From positions 1 through 37,609 of the forward strand of contig CAJTYH010000030.1 of assembly GCA_910583675.1 (NCBI GenBank): a stretch of 37,609 nt of DNA. The letters are read 5' to 3'. The stretch comes from an uncultured Muribaculaceae bacterium. Its GTDB lineage: Bacteria > Bacteroidota > Bacteroidia > Bacteroidales > Muribaculaceae. A model generated the notes under the pieces. The model did not search any database, was not told where the DNA came from, and worked only from the letters and a program-made list of their open reading frames with translations. The position numbers were made by a program, and so were the translations under genes. Shown here one piece after another: positions 8,679-17,575 of this stretch; position 1 is the stretch's first letter, and every line of letters starts with the position of its first letter.

Positions 8679-10733
8679 ATGAACGAGCAGAACCTACAGG
8701 ATACGACACCGGAAAACGAAATGACAGGGGAAGACAGCCACGCAATGGCAAACGACATCTTCCAATTCGAGGAATCCAACAACAACGCCTCACCTGACAT
8801 CCAAGCCGAATATGCCGAAGAAGACATAAAGACACTTGACTGGCGCGAGCATATCCGCTTGCGTCCCGGCATGTACATCGGCAAACTCGGCGACGGCTCA
8901 TACAACGACGACGGCATCTACGTGCTTCTCAAGGAGGTGCTTGACAACGCCATTGACGAATACATGATGGGGTTCGGACGGCAGATAACCGTAGACGTGG
9001 AAGGATCGACCGTCAAGGTGCGCGACCACGGACGAGGCATACCCCTGGGAAAACTCGTTGACGTGGCATCAAAGATGAATACCGGCGCAAAATACGACTC
9101 CAAGGCATTCAAGAAGTCGGTAGGTCTGAACGGTGTCGGCATTAAAGCCGTCAACGCTCTCAGCGACAGCTTCATCATAAGTTCGCATCGCGACGGCATG
9201 ATGCGCACGGCCACATTCGTGCGCGGCGAACTGATCGAGGCCACCCCGGAAGTCCCAACGGAAGAACCCAACGGCACCTTCGTTGAATTCACTCCGGACA
9301 ACACCATATTTCGCGACTTCAGCTACAACCACGAGTTCATAATAACCCTGCTGAAGAACTATACCTACCTCAATACCGGACTCGCGATATATTTCAACGG
9401 GAAGCGCTATCTTTCGCGCAACGGACTTCTTGATCTCCTGAAAGCAAACATGACCAAGGAGCCGCTTTATCCCGTGATACACCTGAAAGGGGAAGACATA
9501 GAGGTGGCCATCACACATGCCAACCAGTACGGCGAGGAATATTATTCATTCGTCAACGGCCAGCATACTACCCAGGGAGGCACCCACCTGGCAGCATTCA
9601 AGGAGTCCGTATCACGCACGATAAAGGACTATTTCAGCCGCAGTTTCGACTATTCCGACATACGCAACGGCATGATAGCCGCCATCAGCATAAAGGTGGA
9701 GGAGCCTGTCTTCGAATCACAGACCAAGACCAAGCTCGGCTCCAGCGAAATGGGCAAGGACGGCCCCACGGTCAACAAATACATCAGCGACTTCCTGAAA
9801 AAGGAGCTTGACAACTACCTCCACAAGAACCTTGACACCTCGGAGATAATACTCAAGAAGATCCAGGAAAGCGAGCGGGAGCGCAAAGCGATGGCAGGCG
9901 TGGCAAAGATCGCACGCGAACGAGCAAAGAAGGTGAACCTCCATAACAGCAAGCTCCGCGACTGCCGCATACACCTGAACGACCCCAAGGGGAAAAACGA
10001 GGAACGCGAAGCACGCAAGCTCGAATCCTCGATCTTCATCACGGAGGGCGACTCCGCTTCCGGCTCCATCACAAAGATACGCGACGTGGAGACACAGGCC
10101 GTCTTCTCCCTGCGAGGCAAACCGCTCAACTCCTACGGACTGACCCGCAAGGTCGTATATGAGAACGAGGAATTCAACCTCCTGCAGGCAGCGCTCAACA
10201 TAGAGGACGGCATAGACGGCCTACGCTATAACAACGTGATAATCGCGACTGATGCTGACGTAGACGGCATGCACATACGGTTGCTGCTGCTCACATTCTT
10301 CCTGCAATTCTTCCCCGACCTGGTAAAGAAAGGGCATGTATACGTGTTGCAGACACCGCTTTTCCGCGTGCGCGATCGCAACGCCATGAAACGTTCCGGA
10401 AAGAAAAACCGCAAGAACAAAGGTGCAGACGCAGCAACCGACGATGCTCCCTCCACCGTATACTGCTATTCGGACGAAGAGCGCATACGAGCCATAGACC
10501 GTTTCGGAGCATCGGCTGAGATAACACGCTTCAAAGGTCTCGGAGAAATCTCGCCGGACGAGTTCAGGGGATTCATAGGCCCCGGCATGCGCCTCGACCG
10601 CGTGACACTGCGCAAAGAGGACGGCGTGGCCGAGCTGCTTGAGTTCTACATGGGCAAAAACACATCCGACCGCCAGAACTTCATCATTGACAACCTTGTG
10701 GTTGAAGACGATTCTGAAATAGCAATAAAGTGA
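8679..10733 (+). CDS. parE: DNA topoisomerase IV subunit B (type IIA, ATPase)
   Basis: The ATPase/TOPRIM subunit of a type IIA topoisomerase, which works with a ParC/GyrA-like partner (not in the window) to decatenate or relax DNA. The GHKL ATPase shows RLRPGMYIGKLGDGS, EVLDNAIDEY and GVGIKAVNALS. A transducer domain follows (VNGQHTTQGGTHLAAFK). The TOPRIM domain has EGDSASGS and the metal motif DADVDGMHIR. The C-terminus has RFKGLGEISPDEF. At 684 residues it lacks a large insert. About 47 acidic, poorly conserved residues precede the ATPase core. The ParE rather than GyrB call rests on the short length and on the Bacteroidota-type sequence, and is an inference. It is followed by a 4-nt overlapping coaD. 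Confidence 0.9.
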   Translation: MNEQNLQDTTPENEMTGEDSHAMANDIFQFEESNNNASPDIQAEYAEEDIKTLDWREHIRLRPGMYIGKLGDGSYNDDGIYVLLKEVLDNAIDEYMMGFGRQITVDVEGSTVKVRDHGRGIPLGKLVDVASKMNTGAKYDSKAFKKSVGLNGVGIKAVNALSDSFIISSHRDGMMRTATFVRGELIEATPEVPTEEPNGTFVEFTPDNTIFRDFSYNHEFIITLLKNYTYLNTGLAIYFNGKRYLSRNGLLDLLKANMTKEPLYPVIHLKGEDIEVAITHANQYGEEYYSFVNGQHTTQGGTHLAAFKESVSRTIKDYFSRSFDYSDIRNGMIAAISIKVEEPVFESQTKTKLGSSEMGKDGPTVNKYISDFLKKELDNYLHKNLDTSEIILKKIQESERERKAMAGVAKIARERAKKVNLHNSKLRDCRIHLNDPKGKNEEREARKLESSIFITEGDSASGSITKIRDVETQAVFSLRGKPLNSYGLTRKVVYENEEFNLLQAALNIEDGIDGLRYNNVIIATDADVDGMHIRLLLLTFFLQFFPDLVKKGHVYVLQTPLFRVRDRNAMKRSGKKNRKNKGADAATDDAPSTVYCYSDEERIRAIDRFGASAEITRFKGLGEISPDEFRGFIGPGMRLDRVTLRKEDGVAELLEFYMGKNTSDRQNFIIDNLVVEDDSEIAIK

Positions 10734-11245
10734 ACGACATTTCCACCCAAAACGACCAAAGCCGCCACACACACCAAGAAGCAGGAGTGCGGACGGCGCT
10801 TTTCGCAGGTTCCTTCGACCCGTTCACCATCGGCCATCAATCCATCGTGGACAGGGGGCTGGAAATCTTCGACAAAATAATAATAGGAATAGGGATCAAC
10901 GCAAAGAAACCGGGATGGCAATCACCCTCCGAACGTCGCGCCCAGATAGAACGGCTCTACAGCCACGACAAGCGGGTAGAAGTGATGGAATTCGACTGCC
11001 TGACGACCGAGGCCGCACGGCGTTGCGGAGCAAGATTCCTGCTGCGCGGCGTAAGATCGGTGGCAGACTTCGAGTATGAACGCACATTGGCCGACATCAA
11101 CCGGAACCTTTCAGGCATTGAAACCGTTTTAATATATGCATTGCCATCCCTGTCGTCAGTCAGTTCTTCGATGGTACGCGAACTGGCATCCTACGGTGCC
11201 GACATATCGGCATATCTGCCACACCAGCAGAAAACCGACATATGA
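10730..11245 (+). CDS. coaD: Pantetheine-phosphate adenylyltransferase
   Basis: CoaD transfers AMP from ATP to 4'-phosphopantetheine, the penultimate step of coenzyme A synthesis. The nucleotidyltransferase motif ALFAGSFDPFTIGHQSIVDRG contains the TxGH signature. SSVSSSMVRELASYGADISAYLP is the typical C-terminal motif. The GTG at 10730 overlaps the parE stop (GTGA) and gives 171 residues, about 10 more than usual. Another in-frame GTG at 10787 would give 152 residues and start just before the core. The overlapping start is preferred because it would couple translation to parE. Confidence 0.93.
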   Translation: MNDISTQNDQSRHTHQEAGVRTALFAGSFDPFTIGHQSIVDRGLEIFDKIIIGIGINAKKPGWQSPSERRAQIERLYSHDKRVEVMEFDCLTTEAARRCGARFLLRGVRSVADFEYERTLADINRNLSGIETVLIYALPSLSSVSSSMVRELASYGADISAYLPHQQKTDI

Positions 11246-11287
11246 CCAAGGCATCACACTTTTATTCAACTATAGAGACATAGAGAG

Positions 11288-12928
11288 ATGAAACGACTCC
11301 TTATATTTGCATCGGCCGCAATGGCATTGATGGCCTCGGCTCAGATTTTCTCCTCACGCGGAGAAAACCAGGAGAGGCCACAGCTTCCACCCGACCAGAA
11401 ACTCCGGTATGCGGAAAAGGTGATAGAGACATATTACGTGGACTCCGTAAACCCCGACAAAATCGTCACCGAAGCCATAGTGGCCATGCTAAAGGAGCTG
11501 GATCCGCATTCGTCGTACTCCGATCCTGAGGAGACACGCGAACTTACCATCCCCCTCGAAGGCAATTTCAGCGGCATCGGCATACAGTTCAATATGCTGA
11601 ACGACACCCTGTTTGTGATACAGACCACCTCCGGTGGGCCGTCGGAAAAAGTCGGCATACTCCCCGGCGACCGCATACTTCAGGCGGGAGACTCCATACT
11701 CTCGGGGGTAAAAAGCCCCAACTCGCGAGTGCTCCGCATACTCAGAGGCCCCAAAGGCTCTCAAGTAAGCCTCAAGGTGCTCAGGAAAGGTGTGGCAGAA
11801 CCTTTGACATTCAACATAATCCGAGACGACATACCCGTCTATAGCGTAGACGCGTCATACATGGCCGATCCCACCACCGGCTACATCCGCATCTCACGGT
11901 TCGCCGAAGGGACAGAGAAGGAATTCGCAAAAGCCCTTGCGGAACTGCGCAAGCAGGGCATGAAGAATCTCATAATCGACCTTGAGGACAACGGAGGAGG
12001 TTTTCTGAACGCCGCCACCGATCTCGCCTCCCATTTTCTGGATAAAGGAGACCTCGTAGTCTACACCGATGCTCCCAAGATGGGGACGCACAACTACGTA
12101 GTGGAGCAATCCGGCGACATGCGCGACGGCAAACTCGTGATAATGGCCAACCAGTACAGCGCCTCTGCCAGCGAGATACTTTCGGGTGCGGTGCAGGACA
12201 ACGACCGCGGCCTCGTGGTCGGACGGCGCACCTTCGGAAAGGGTCTCGTGCAACGGCCTTTCCCGATGCCCGACGGATCCATGATACGCCTGACGGTCTC
12301 ACGTTACTATACCCCATCGGGACGCTCCATCCAAAAGCCATACACGGCGGGGGACGGGGACGACTACCGTAAGGACATCCTGCACAGGTACGAAGCCGGC
12401 GAGTTTTCATCGGCGGACTCCGTGCACCTTCCCGACTCGCTGCGCTATGAGACATTACACAACAAACGCCCCGTCTACGGAGGTGGAGGCATAATGCCCG
12501 ATCTGTTCGTGCCCATAGACACCACGGCTTTCTCACCGTACTACAGGGATCTCGTGGCCAAGGGAATCATAAGCCGCTACAGCATAACGTATGTAGACAC
12601 CCATCGCAAGGAACTGAAGAAGGAATATCCAACCGAACAACAGTTCATAGACGGCTTTGAGGTCAACCCCGAAATGATGCAGGAAATAGTGAAAATGGGA
12701 GAAAACGACAGCGTAAAGTACAACGCCGAACAGTTTGACCGTTCGGCACCTATGATGCGTACCATCATAAAGGGGATCATCGGGCGCGACCTCTTCACTA
12801 CCTCCACCTATTTCAAGGTCGTGAATCCCGCATTAAGCCCCGTGTATCGTGAAAGCCTCAAGTTGATAAATGACGACGAACGTTACCGCCAACTTCTGAC
12901 CCACGGACGCGACAGCGCCAGAAAGTAA
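11288..12928 (+). CDS. S41 family C-terminal processing peptidase
   Basis: A secreted serine protease of the CtpA/Prc type that cleaves near the C-termini of envelope proteins. It has a signal peptide (about residues 1-19, ending in ASA), an N-terminal helical part, and a PDZ domain at about residues 90-175 containing GIGIQFNML and GGPSEKVGILPGDRIL. The S41 protease core shows QYSASASEILSGAV followed by RRTFGKG. By comparison with CtpB the nucleophile is Ser293 and the general base Lys318, 25 residues apart as in the family. A C-terminal helical region of about 140 residues follows. It is the third gene of the parE-coaD unit, 42 nt after coaD. Its targets cannot be told from the sequence. Confidence 0.93.
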   Translation: MKRLLIFASAAMALMASAQIFSSRGENQERPQLPPDQKLRYAEKVIETYYVDSVNPDKIVTEAIVAMLKELDPHSSYSDPEETRELTIPLEGNFSGIGIQFNMLNDTLFVIQTTSGGPSEKVGILPGDRILQAGDSILSGVKSPNSRVLRILRGPKGSQVSLKVLRKGVAEPLTFNIIRDDIPVYSVDASYMADPTTGYIRISRFAEGTEKEFAKALAELRKQGMKNLIIDLEDNGGGFLNAATDLASHFLDKGDLVVYTDAPKMGTHNYVVEQSGDMRDGKLVIMANQYSASASEILSGAVQDNDRGLVVGRRTFGKGLVQRPFPMPDGSMIRLTVSRYYTPSGRSIQKPYTAGDGDDYRKDILHRYEAGEFSSADSVHLPDSLRYETLHNKRPVYGGGGIMPDLFVPIDTTAFSPYYRDLVAKGIISRYSITYVDTHRKELKKEYPTEQQFIDGFEVNPEMMQEIVKMGENDSVKYNAEQFDRSAPMMRTIIKGIIGRDLFTTSTYFKVVNPALSPVYRESLKLINDDERYRQLLTHGRDSARK

Positions 12929-13199
12929 GTCCTCAAATATTTCAGGCTCACAGACACCAACCAGAAGCGGATTTGGCAAAACATTCCAACATTCAACCAA
13001 AAAGGACAATGAAGATGCAAAAGAAAGTTAACGCCACGTCACTTTAAGATGGCACTTCACCGTTCAACAATAAACTAAAGCGTAACTTTGCACCGCAAAT
13101 AGCCGGCATCCCCGGCATCATACACCTCTCTACTTCCTACTCCGGAACCACCGACACCCAAAGAATCCCAAGGTTCCGCAGCACTATTAACCCTTGAAT
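12929..13199. other. Intergenic region before the acyl-CoA synthetase
   Basis: Contains no gene that I can support. TAACTTTG at 13083-13090 fits the -7 consensus and would start transcription near 13095, with a leader of about 105 nt. The -33 position does not match well. A 12-codon ATG frame near 13009 is probably chance. Confidence 0.45.
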
Positions 13200-15002
13200 A
13201 TGGCAAATATTCTCACAACCCTTGTCGAAAGACAGAGCAAGAAATATAGCAACCGCGCTGCCATCTACCGGCGCACACCCCAAGGGGAATGGCTTCCCTA
13301 CAGTTGGACAGAACTGGGCAAGATGGTCGATCAGGCCGCTTGCGCCCTTGAGATACTCGGATTGAAGGAGGAACAACGCATTGCGGTATTCTCCCAGAAC
13401 GATCCTGACATCATCGTGACCGACCTGGCCGCCTTTGCCAACCGTGCCGTTCCCGTCAGCATATACGCAACCTCCTCTCCACAACAAGTGGAGTATATAG
13501 TAAAGGACTCCGGCTCCGAAATCCTCTTTGTCGGCAATCAGGAACAATATGAAATCGCCCGGGGCGTAATGGCTCAAGCCGCCTGTATGCGTCAGATAGT
13601 GACTTTCCGGGAAGTTGAACGCCAAAAGGGTGATAACTCCACAATGACATTTGCCCAACTGCTGGAGCTCGGAAAGGCTGCAACTGCCAATTGCCATGCC
13701 GAAGTGGAACGCCGCCGCGCCGCAGCCACCCCCGACGACATAGCCACGCTATTGTATACTTCCGGCACGACAGGCGATCCCAAGGGAGCTATACTCCCCC
13801 ATTCCTGCTTCAATGCCGCAATAGAGATGCATCACGAGCGTCTTACATCAATCTCCGATGCCGATACGTCGCTCTGCTTCCTCCCATTGAGCCATATCTT
13901 TGAAAAGGCATGGACATTCTTCTGCCTCGACTGCGGTATCAGGGTGTATGTGAACGCCGATCCGAAAGAGATACAGAACACCATCCGCGAAGTGCGCCCG
14001 ACATGCATGTGCTCGGTGCCACGTTTCTGGGAAAAGGCTTATGCGGCCATTCAGGAAAAAATGAGCCGTATGAAACCCGTAAGCCGTTGGATGTGCGCCC
14101 GCGCATTGAAGATAGGCCGCAAACGCAACCTGGACTACGTGCGCCTCGGGAAAAAAGTTCCGGGATGGCTTGAAACCCGCTACAGATTTTATGACAAGCG
14201 CGTGTTCGCCAAAGTGCGCCGCATAATGGGAATTGAGAATGGCAATATCTTCCCTACCGCCGGCGCTCCCCTCAGTGCCGCCATAACCGAGTTTTTCCGC
14301 ACGATGGACGTGCCCATCGTCATAGGGTACGGCCTTTCGGAGACAACGGCTACCGTAAGCTGCTATCCATATACAGGATACGAGATCGGAACCGTAGGCA
14401 CAGTACTCCCGGGAGTGGAAGTGAAAATAGGAGAAGAGAACGAGATACTGGTCAAAGGGCCTACCGTAATGCGCGGCTACTTCAACAAGCCTGAGGAAAC
14501 AAAAAATTCGTTTACTCAGGACGGTTTTTTCCGCACGGGAGACGCAGGTTATTTCGACGAAAACGGAGCACTGATCCTCACAGAACGCATAAAGGACTTG
14601 TTCAAGACCTCCAACGGCAAATACATAGCCCCGCAGGCCATAGAAAGCCGCCTTGGTGAAGACAAGTATATCGAACAGGTAGCTGTCATCGGCGACAACC
14701 GCAAGTTTGTCACGGCAATCATCGTACCCGCAGTAGAGGCCATCAAGGAATTCGCACAACGGAAAAAGATACAGTACCGCTCACTTGAGGAATTGCTGAA
14801 GAATACCCAGGTACGCGACCTCATAAGCCGTCGCATAGAGACCCTTCAGGAAGGGCTTGCCTCATTTGAGAAGATCAAGAAATTCACCCTACTTCCCAAC
14901 GAGTTCACGATGGAGGCCGGCGAACTGACAAACACCTTGAAAATACGTCGTCCGGTTATCAACCGCCACTACGCTTCCGAAATAGAGGCCATGTATGCCT
15001 GA
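13200..15002 (+). CDS. Long-chain acyl-CoA synthetase (AMP-dependent)
   Basis: Activates fatty acids to acyl-CoA through an acyl-adenylate, probably for phospholipid remodelling of exogenous or recycled fatty acids. The ATG at 13200 gives 600 residues; the frame also has a TTG two codons upstream. ANL-superfamily motifs are visible: the P-loop LLYTSGTTGDPKGAILPH near residues 184-201, YGLSETTATVSCYPY near 377, and GFFRTGDAGYFDENGALIL near 442. The hinge RIKDLFKTSNGKYIAPQAIE and C-terminal LTNTLKIRRPVI carrying the catalytic Lys region follow. It most resembles bacterial FadD15-type long-chain synthetases of about 600 residues. It is monocistronic, with a strong bidirectional terminator after it. 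Confidence 0.92.
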   Translation: MANILTTLVERQSKKYSNRAAIYRRTPQGEWLPYSWTELGKMVDQAACALEILGLKEEQRIAVFSQNDPDIIVTDLAAFANRAVPVSIYATSSPQQVEYIVKDSGSEILFVGNQEQYEIARGVMAQAACMRQIVTFREVERQKGDNSTMTFAQLLELGKAATANCHAEVERRRAAATPDDIATLLYTSGTTGDPKGAILPHSCFNAAIEMHHERLTSISDADTSLCFLPLSHIFEKAWTFFCLDCGIRVYVNADPKEIQNTIREVRPTCMCSVPRFWEKAYAAIQEKMSRMKPVSRWMCARALKIGRKRNLDYVRLGKKVPGWLETRYRFYDKRVFAKVRRIMGIENGNIFPTAGAPLSAAITEFFRTMDVPIVIGYGLSETTATVSCYPYTGYEIGTVGTVLPGVEVKIGEENEILVKGPTVMRGYFNKPEETKNSFTQDGFFRTGDAGYFDENGALILTERIKDLFKTSNGKYIAPQAIESRLGEDKYIEQVAVIGDNRKFVTAIIVPAVEAIKEFAQRKKIQYRSLEELLKNTQVRDLISRRIETLQEGLASFEKIKKFTLLPNEFTMEAGELTNTLKIRRPVINRHYASEIEAMYA

Positions 15003-15014
15003 AAATAAACGCAC

Positions 15015-15072
15015 AAAAATAAAACCACAGCGGTATGCGACATATAGCGCATACCGCTGTGGTTTTATTTTT
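15015..15072. terminator. Bidirectional terminator with 25-bp perfect stem
   Basis: Positions 15015-15039 and 15048-15072 are perfect reverse complements, 25 bp each, around an 8-nt loop. The outer ends are A-rich on the left and T-rich on the right, so each strand gives a GC-rich stem followed by a U-run. It sits between the stops of two convergent genes and should serve both. Confidence 0.93.
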
Positions 15073-15086
15073 AAATTCAAATTATA

Positions 15087-15422
15087 TCAAAGTGTGATGC
15101 GGCGGGTTGTGGAGCCGGCACGCAGGATGTAAATTCCACGGGAATCAAGCTTTATGCGATGCATGCCCGGTTTAAGGCTCTCCTTGGAAATAAGCTGGCC
15201 GAGTATTGAAAATATCTTGACGGTTACCGGCTTCTCGCTCGAAATGTAAATATAGCCATCAGCCACCACGATGCTTACATCAGATTCAGTGTCGAAACCT
15301 TGCACGACAGCCGGCTGGGGGGAGCTGACCTCTTCCCAAGCCACCTTGGGAATTGCAGTAGCCGACATTACGCCCACCGCCATGGCAACTGTTGCAATCA
15401 ATATTTTACGCCACTTTCTCAT
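15087..15422 (-). CDS. Small secreted protein made of a T9SS-like sorting tail
   Basis: 111 residues. Residues 1-23 are a signal peptide with a basic start (MRKWRK) and cleavage near ATA. A short linker of about 20 residues follows. The rest (about 45-111) resembles the type A C-terminal sorting domain of type IX secretion substrates. It has a VKIFSILGQLISKE strand pattern, a GMHRIKLDSRGIYILRAG hairpin and a final Arg-Arg-Ile-Thr-Leu. Nothing is left that could be a cargo domain. It may be a free-standing sorting-like domain, a remnant of a larger secreted protein, or an envelope protein of unrelated function. It has its own promoter and shares the strong terminator. Confidence 0.7.
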   Translation of the reverse strand: MRKWRKILIATVAMAVGVMSATAIPKVAWEEVSSPQPAVVQGFDTESDVSIVVADGYIYISSEKPVTVKIFSILGQLISKESLKPGMHRIKLDSRGIYILRAGSTTRRITL

Positions 15423-15439
15423 TTTGTACTTTCAACTCA

Positions 15440-15472
15440 CAAAATTAAAAAATTTTTCCTTTCCCTCCAAAA
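15440..15472 (-). promoter_or_regulatory. Promoter of the small secreted protein
   Basis: Read on the minus strand, TTTTG (15472-15468) is followed after 20 bp by TAATTTTG (15447-15440). The predicted transcript start, near 15435, is only about 12 nt before the ATG at 15422. Confidence 0.6.
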
Positions 15473-15563
15473 CAACTTCCCGGCCTCATTGTTAAAATAT
15501 TTGTCGGGATGGATACGATCACTGCTTTTCTGTCTTTTTCCAACTATTATAGGCAGATACAAA

Positions 15564-15593
15564 TTGTATTACGAGAAATAATTCATACATTTG
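15564..15593 (+). promoter_or_regulatory. Promoter of the LtaS-like/cls unit
   Basis: TTG at 15564-15566, a 19-bp spacer and TACATTTG at 15586-15593 fit the Bacteroidota consensus in both elements and spacing. Predicted start near 15598, leader about 140 nt. Confidence 0.7.
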
Positions 15594-15738
15594 TGGTAAT
15601 TTGCCGGGGAAGTTTCTGCGACATACTCGCCAATCCCCCGAAATGCATGACCGACAGCCAACGAAAAGTTGGGAATGCCACTACCAGAGAAGCAACAGGT
15701 CGTAATTATGACTATTCATCAGCAAAGAAGTTTATTCA

Positions 15739-17565
15739 ATGGGATTATATAAGAAAAAAAACATTGCATTCGGAGCCTTCTGGAGATTGATATTTCCCGA
15801 AAACCTCTGGACAAGGGAGTTCCTTCTGGCATGGCTCGGATGTTTCATTACGGTTATCGCATTTGATCTTCTCTGGTGTGCCCAAACCACCTTCCGCGCC
15901 TTCAGCTTCGCGGGAACATACATAAACGCACTTACATTGGCTACCATCCTATCACTCCCCATGGTGCTGAGCCGTCGCATCTGGCCACAGATTGCGACAA
16001 TGGCCGTAGTAGACCTGCTGATGATAGCGAACCTGATGTATTGCCGCACCTATTTCAACTCCATACCTCCCGCAAGTTACCTGCTTGTAAGGCAGGTGTT
16101 TGACTTTCATACAAGTATCGCCGACTCTTGGAGTTGGCGATACCTCGCGTTACCGGCGGTAACGCTCGTCGCCATGATGCTCATCCATACCGACAAGGAG
16201 AAACGACGCCCGTCACCGATCCTTTACCTTGCTCTTGCCGGAACGGGATTATTACTTTCTGCCGTCACGGCTCTGTTCTCCGGCGGCCTTACCTCACATG
16301 TCATGAAACTGAAAGGGGAGTGTTATTACGCCACTACCCCACCGGTAATATACACCCTGTTCGGTACCCTTGCAGCGGAGATGTCCACCCAGGAAGGTGA
16401 GATCAGCAATGAAAGCCGACAAAGCGTAGCCACATGGGGACACGACCATCTGCACCTGCAAAGCCAGATTCATTCCCCATTGGCACAAACAGACAGCCTG
16501 AGACGTGACAATCTCGTCGTGGTAATCTGCGAATCGCTGGAATCATGGCCGATAGGCGCCAGACTGGAAGGAAAAGAACTCACACCCCAACTCAATGCCG
16601 CCATGGCGGATACTGCTTCCACCTGGTATGCATCGCACGTCCTGTCACAGGTAGGCAACGGACGCAGCATCGACGGCCAATTGCTGATGCTCGCCGGAAT
16701 GTATCCGATGCGTAGCGACGTATACTCGATGAAGTACCCCGACACGCAGTTCTTCGCCATACCTGAAGCGATGAAAGAGCAGGGAGCCAGGACGTACCTC
16801 CTCAGCGGCGACAAACCATCCACATGGAACCAAGGGCTTGTAGCACGCAATTTCGGCATAGAACGCCAGGAGATGGCCGACAGCTGGGACAACTCTGAGC
16901 GCATAGGACATCCCAAGCGTCTTAGCGACGGATCCCTCATAGAGCAATCAATAGCCAAGATGCAACGTGGGGAAATATGGCCGGAAGGGGAAAAGGCATA
17001 CCTGCAGATAGTGACCTACACGGGACATAACCCTTTCAAGATCCCTGAAAAATTCAAGACCATAAGTTTTTCAGGCAACTACCCCGAAAAACTCACCGAC
17101 TATCTCACCACGGTACATTATACCGACCAGGCATTGGGACGGCTTCTGGACTACCTCAAGGGACGACCGGACTGGAACCGTACGATGGTAGTAATCGTCG
17201 GCGACCACGAAGCGCTTGCATCATGGCGACATGAGATGCGCAATTCCATCGAGGGCCGCAAACTCGTGTCACCCGCCGGATTCGTGCCCATGATCGTGCT
17301 CAACTCCCCAGTGCGCGGATATCGCACAAGCGTAATGGGACAGGTGGACGTGTATACCACACTGCTCGAACTTATGGGTCTCCCCTACCATTGGCGCGGC
17401 ATGGGATTCTCGGCACTTTCACCCGAGAGTCCGCGTTTCGCTTTCGATTTCCAAGGGACGATGGAGGGGACAACGGCCGGCGCACTCCCGGGACTGAAGG
17501 AGCATGTGGCCTCTTCCCCGGGGATATCCGACCTCATGATACGCCATGACTTGATAAACAAATAA
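15739..17565 (+). CDS. LtaS-like membrane sulfatase-fold phosphotransferase
   Basis: A polytopic membrane protein (608 residues) of the alkaline phosphatase/sulfatase superfamily. About five transmembrane helices lie in residues 25-185, followed by a periplasmic catalytic domain from about 258. Metal-site and catalytic features by comparison with LtaS are Glu265 in VVICESLESW, Ser310 in GNGRSIDG at the position of the LtaS Thr nucleophile, and Asp489-His490 in IVGDHEALAS. These enzymes move phosphoglycerol or phosphoethanolamine groups from phospholipids to glycans or lipids. A Gram-negative Bacteroidales has no lipoteichoic acid, so the acceptor here is unknown. The gene lies 10 nt before a cardiolipin synthase, which suggests that both act in phospholipid or envelope polymer metabolism. 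Ser instead of Thr at the nucleophile is compatible with the fold but noteworthy. Confidence 0.82.
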   Translation: MGLYKKKNIAFGAFWRLIFPENLWTREFLLAWLGCFITVIAFDLLWCAQTTFRAFSFAGTYINALTLATILSLPMVLSRRIWPQIATMAVVDLLMIANLMYCRTYFNSIPPASYLLVRQVFDFHTSIADSWSWRYLALPAVTLVAMMLIHTDKEKRRPSPILYLALAGTGLLLSAVTALFSGGLTSHVMKLKGECYYATTPPVIYTLFGTLAAEMSTQEGEISNESRQSVATWGHDHLHLQSQIHSPLAQTDSLRRDNLVVVICESLESWPIGARLEGKELTPQLNAAMADTASTWYASHVLSQVGNGRSIDGQLLMLAGMYPMRSDVYSMKYPDTQFFAIPEAMKEQGARTYLLSGDKPSTWNQGLVARNFGIERQEMADSWDNSERIGHPKRLSDGSLIEQSIAKMQRGEIWPEGEKAYLQIVTYTGHNPFKIPEKFKTISFSGNYPEKLTDYLTTVHYTDQALGRLLDYLKGRPDWNRTMVVIVGDHEALASWRHEMRNSIEGRKLVSPAGFVPMIVLNSPVRGYRTSVMGQVDVYTTLLELMGLPYHWRGMGFSALSPESPRFAFDFQGTMEGTTAGALPGLKEHVASSPGISDLMIRHDLINK

Positions 17566-17575
17566 CCGCATTGAC

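Larger units (their letters stand above)
15423..15738. other. Divergent promoter region
   Basis: This 316-bp region separates the small secreted protein (minus) from the LtaS-like gene (plus). It holds a promoter for each direction and an untranslated leader of about 140 nt for the plus gene. I found no gene or clear RNA structure in it. Confidence 0.55.

Noticed and set aside
15509..15790. 93-codon plus-strand frame upstream of the LtaS-like gene
   Set aside because: It crosses the predicted promoter and start site, is out of frame with the downstream gene, and has no recognisable protein features.
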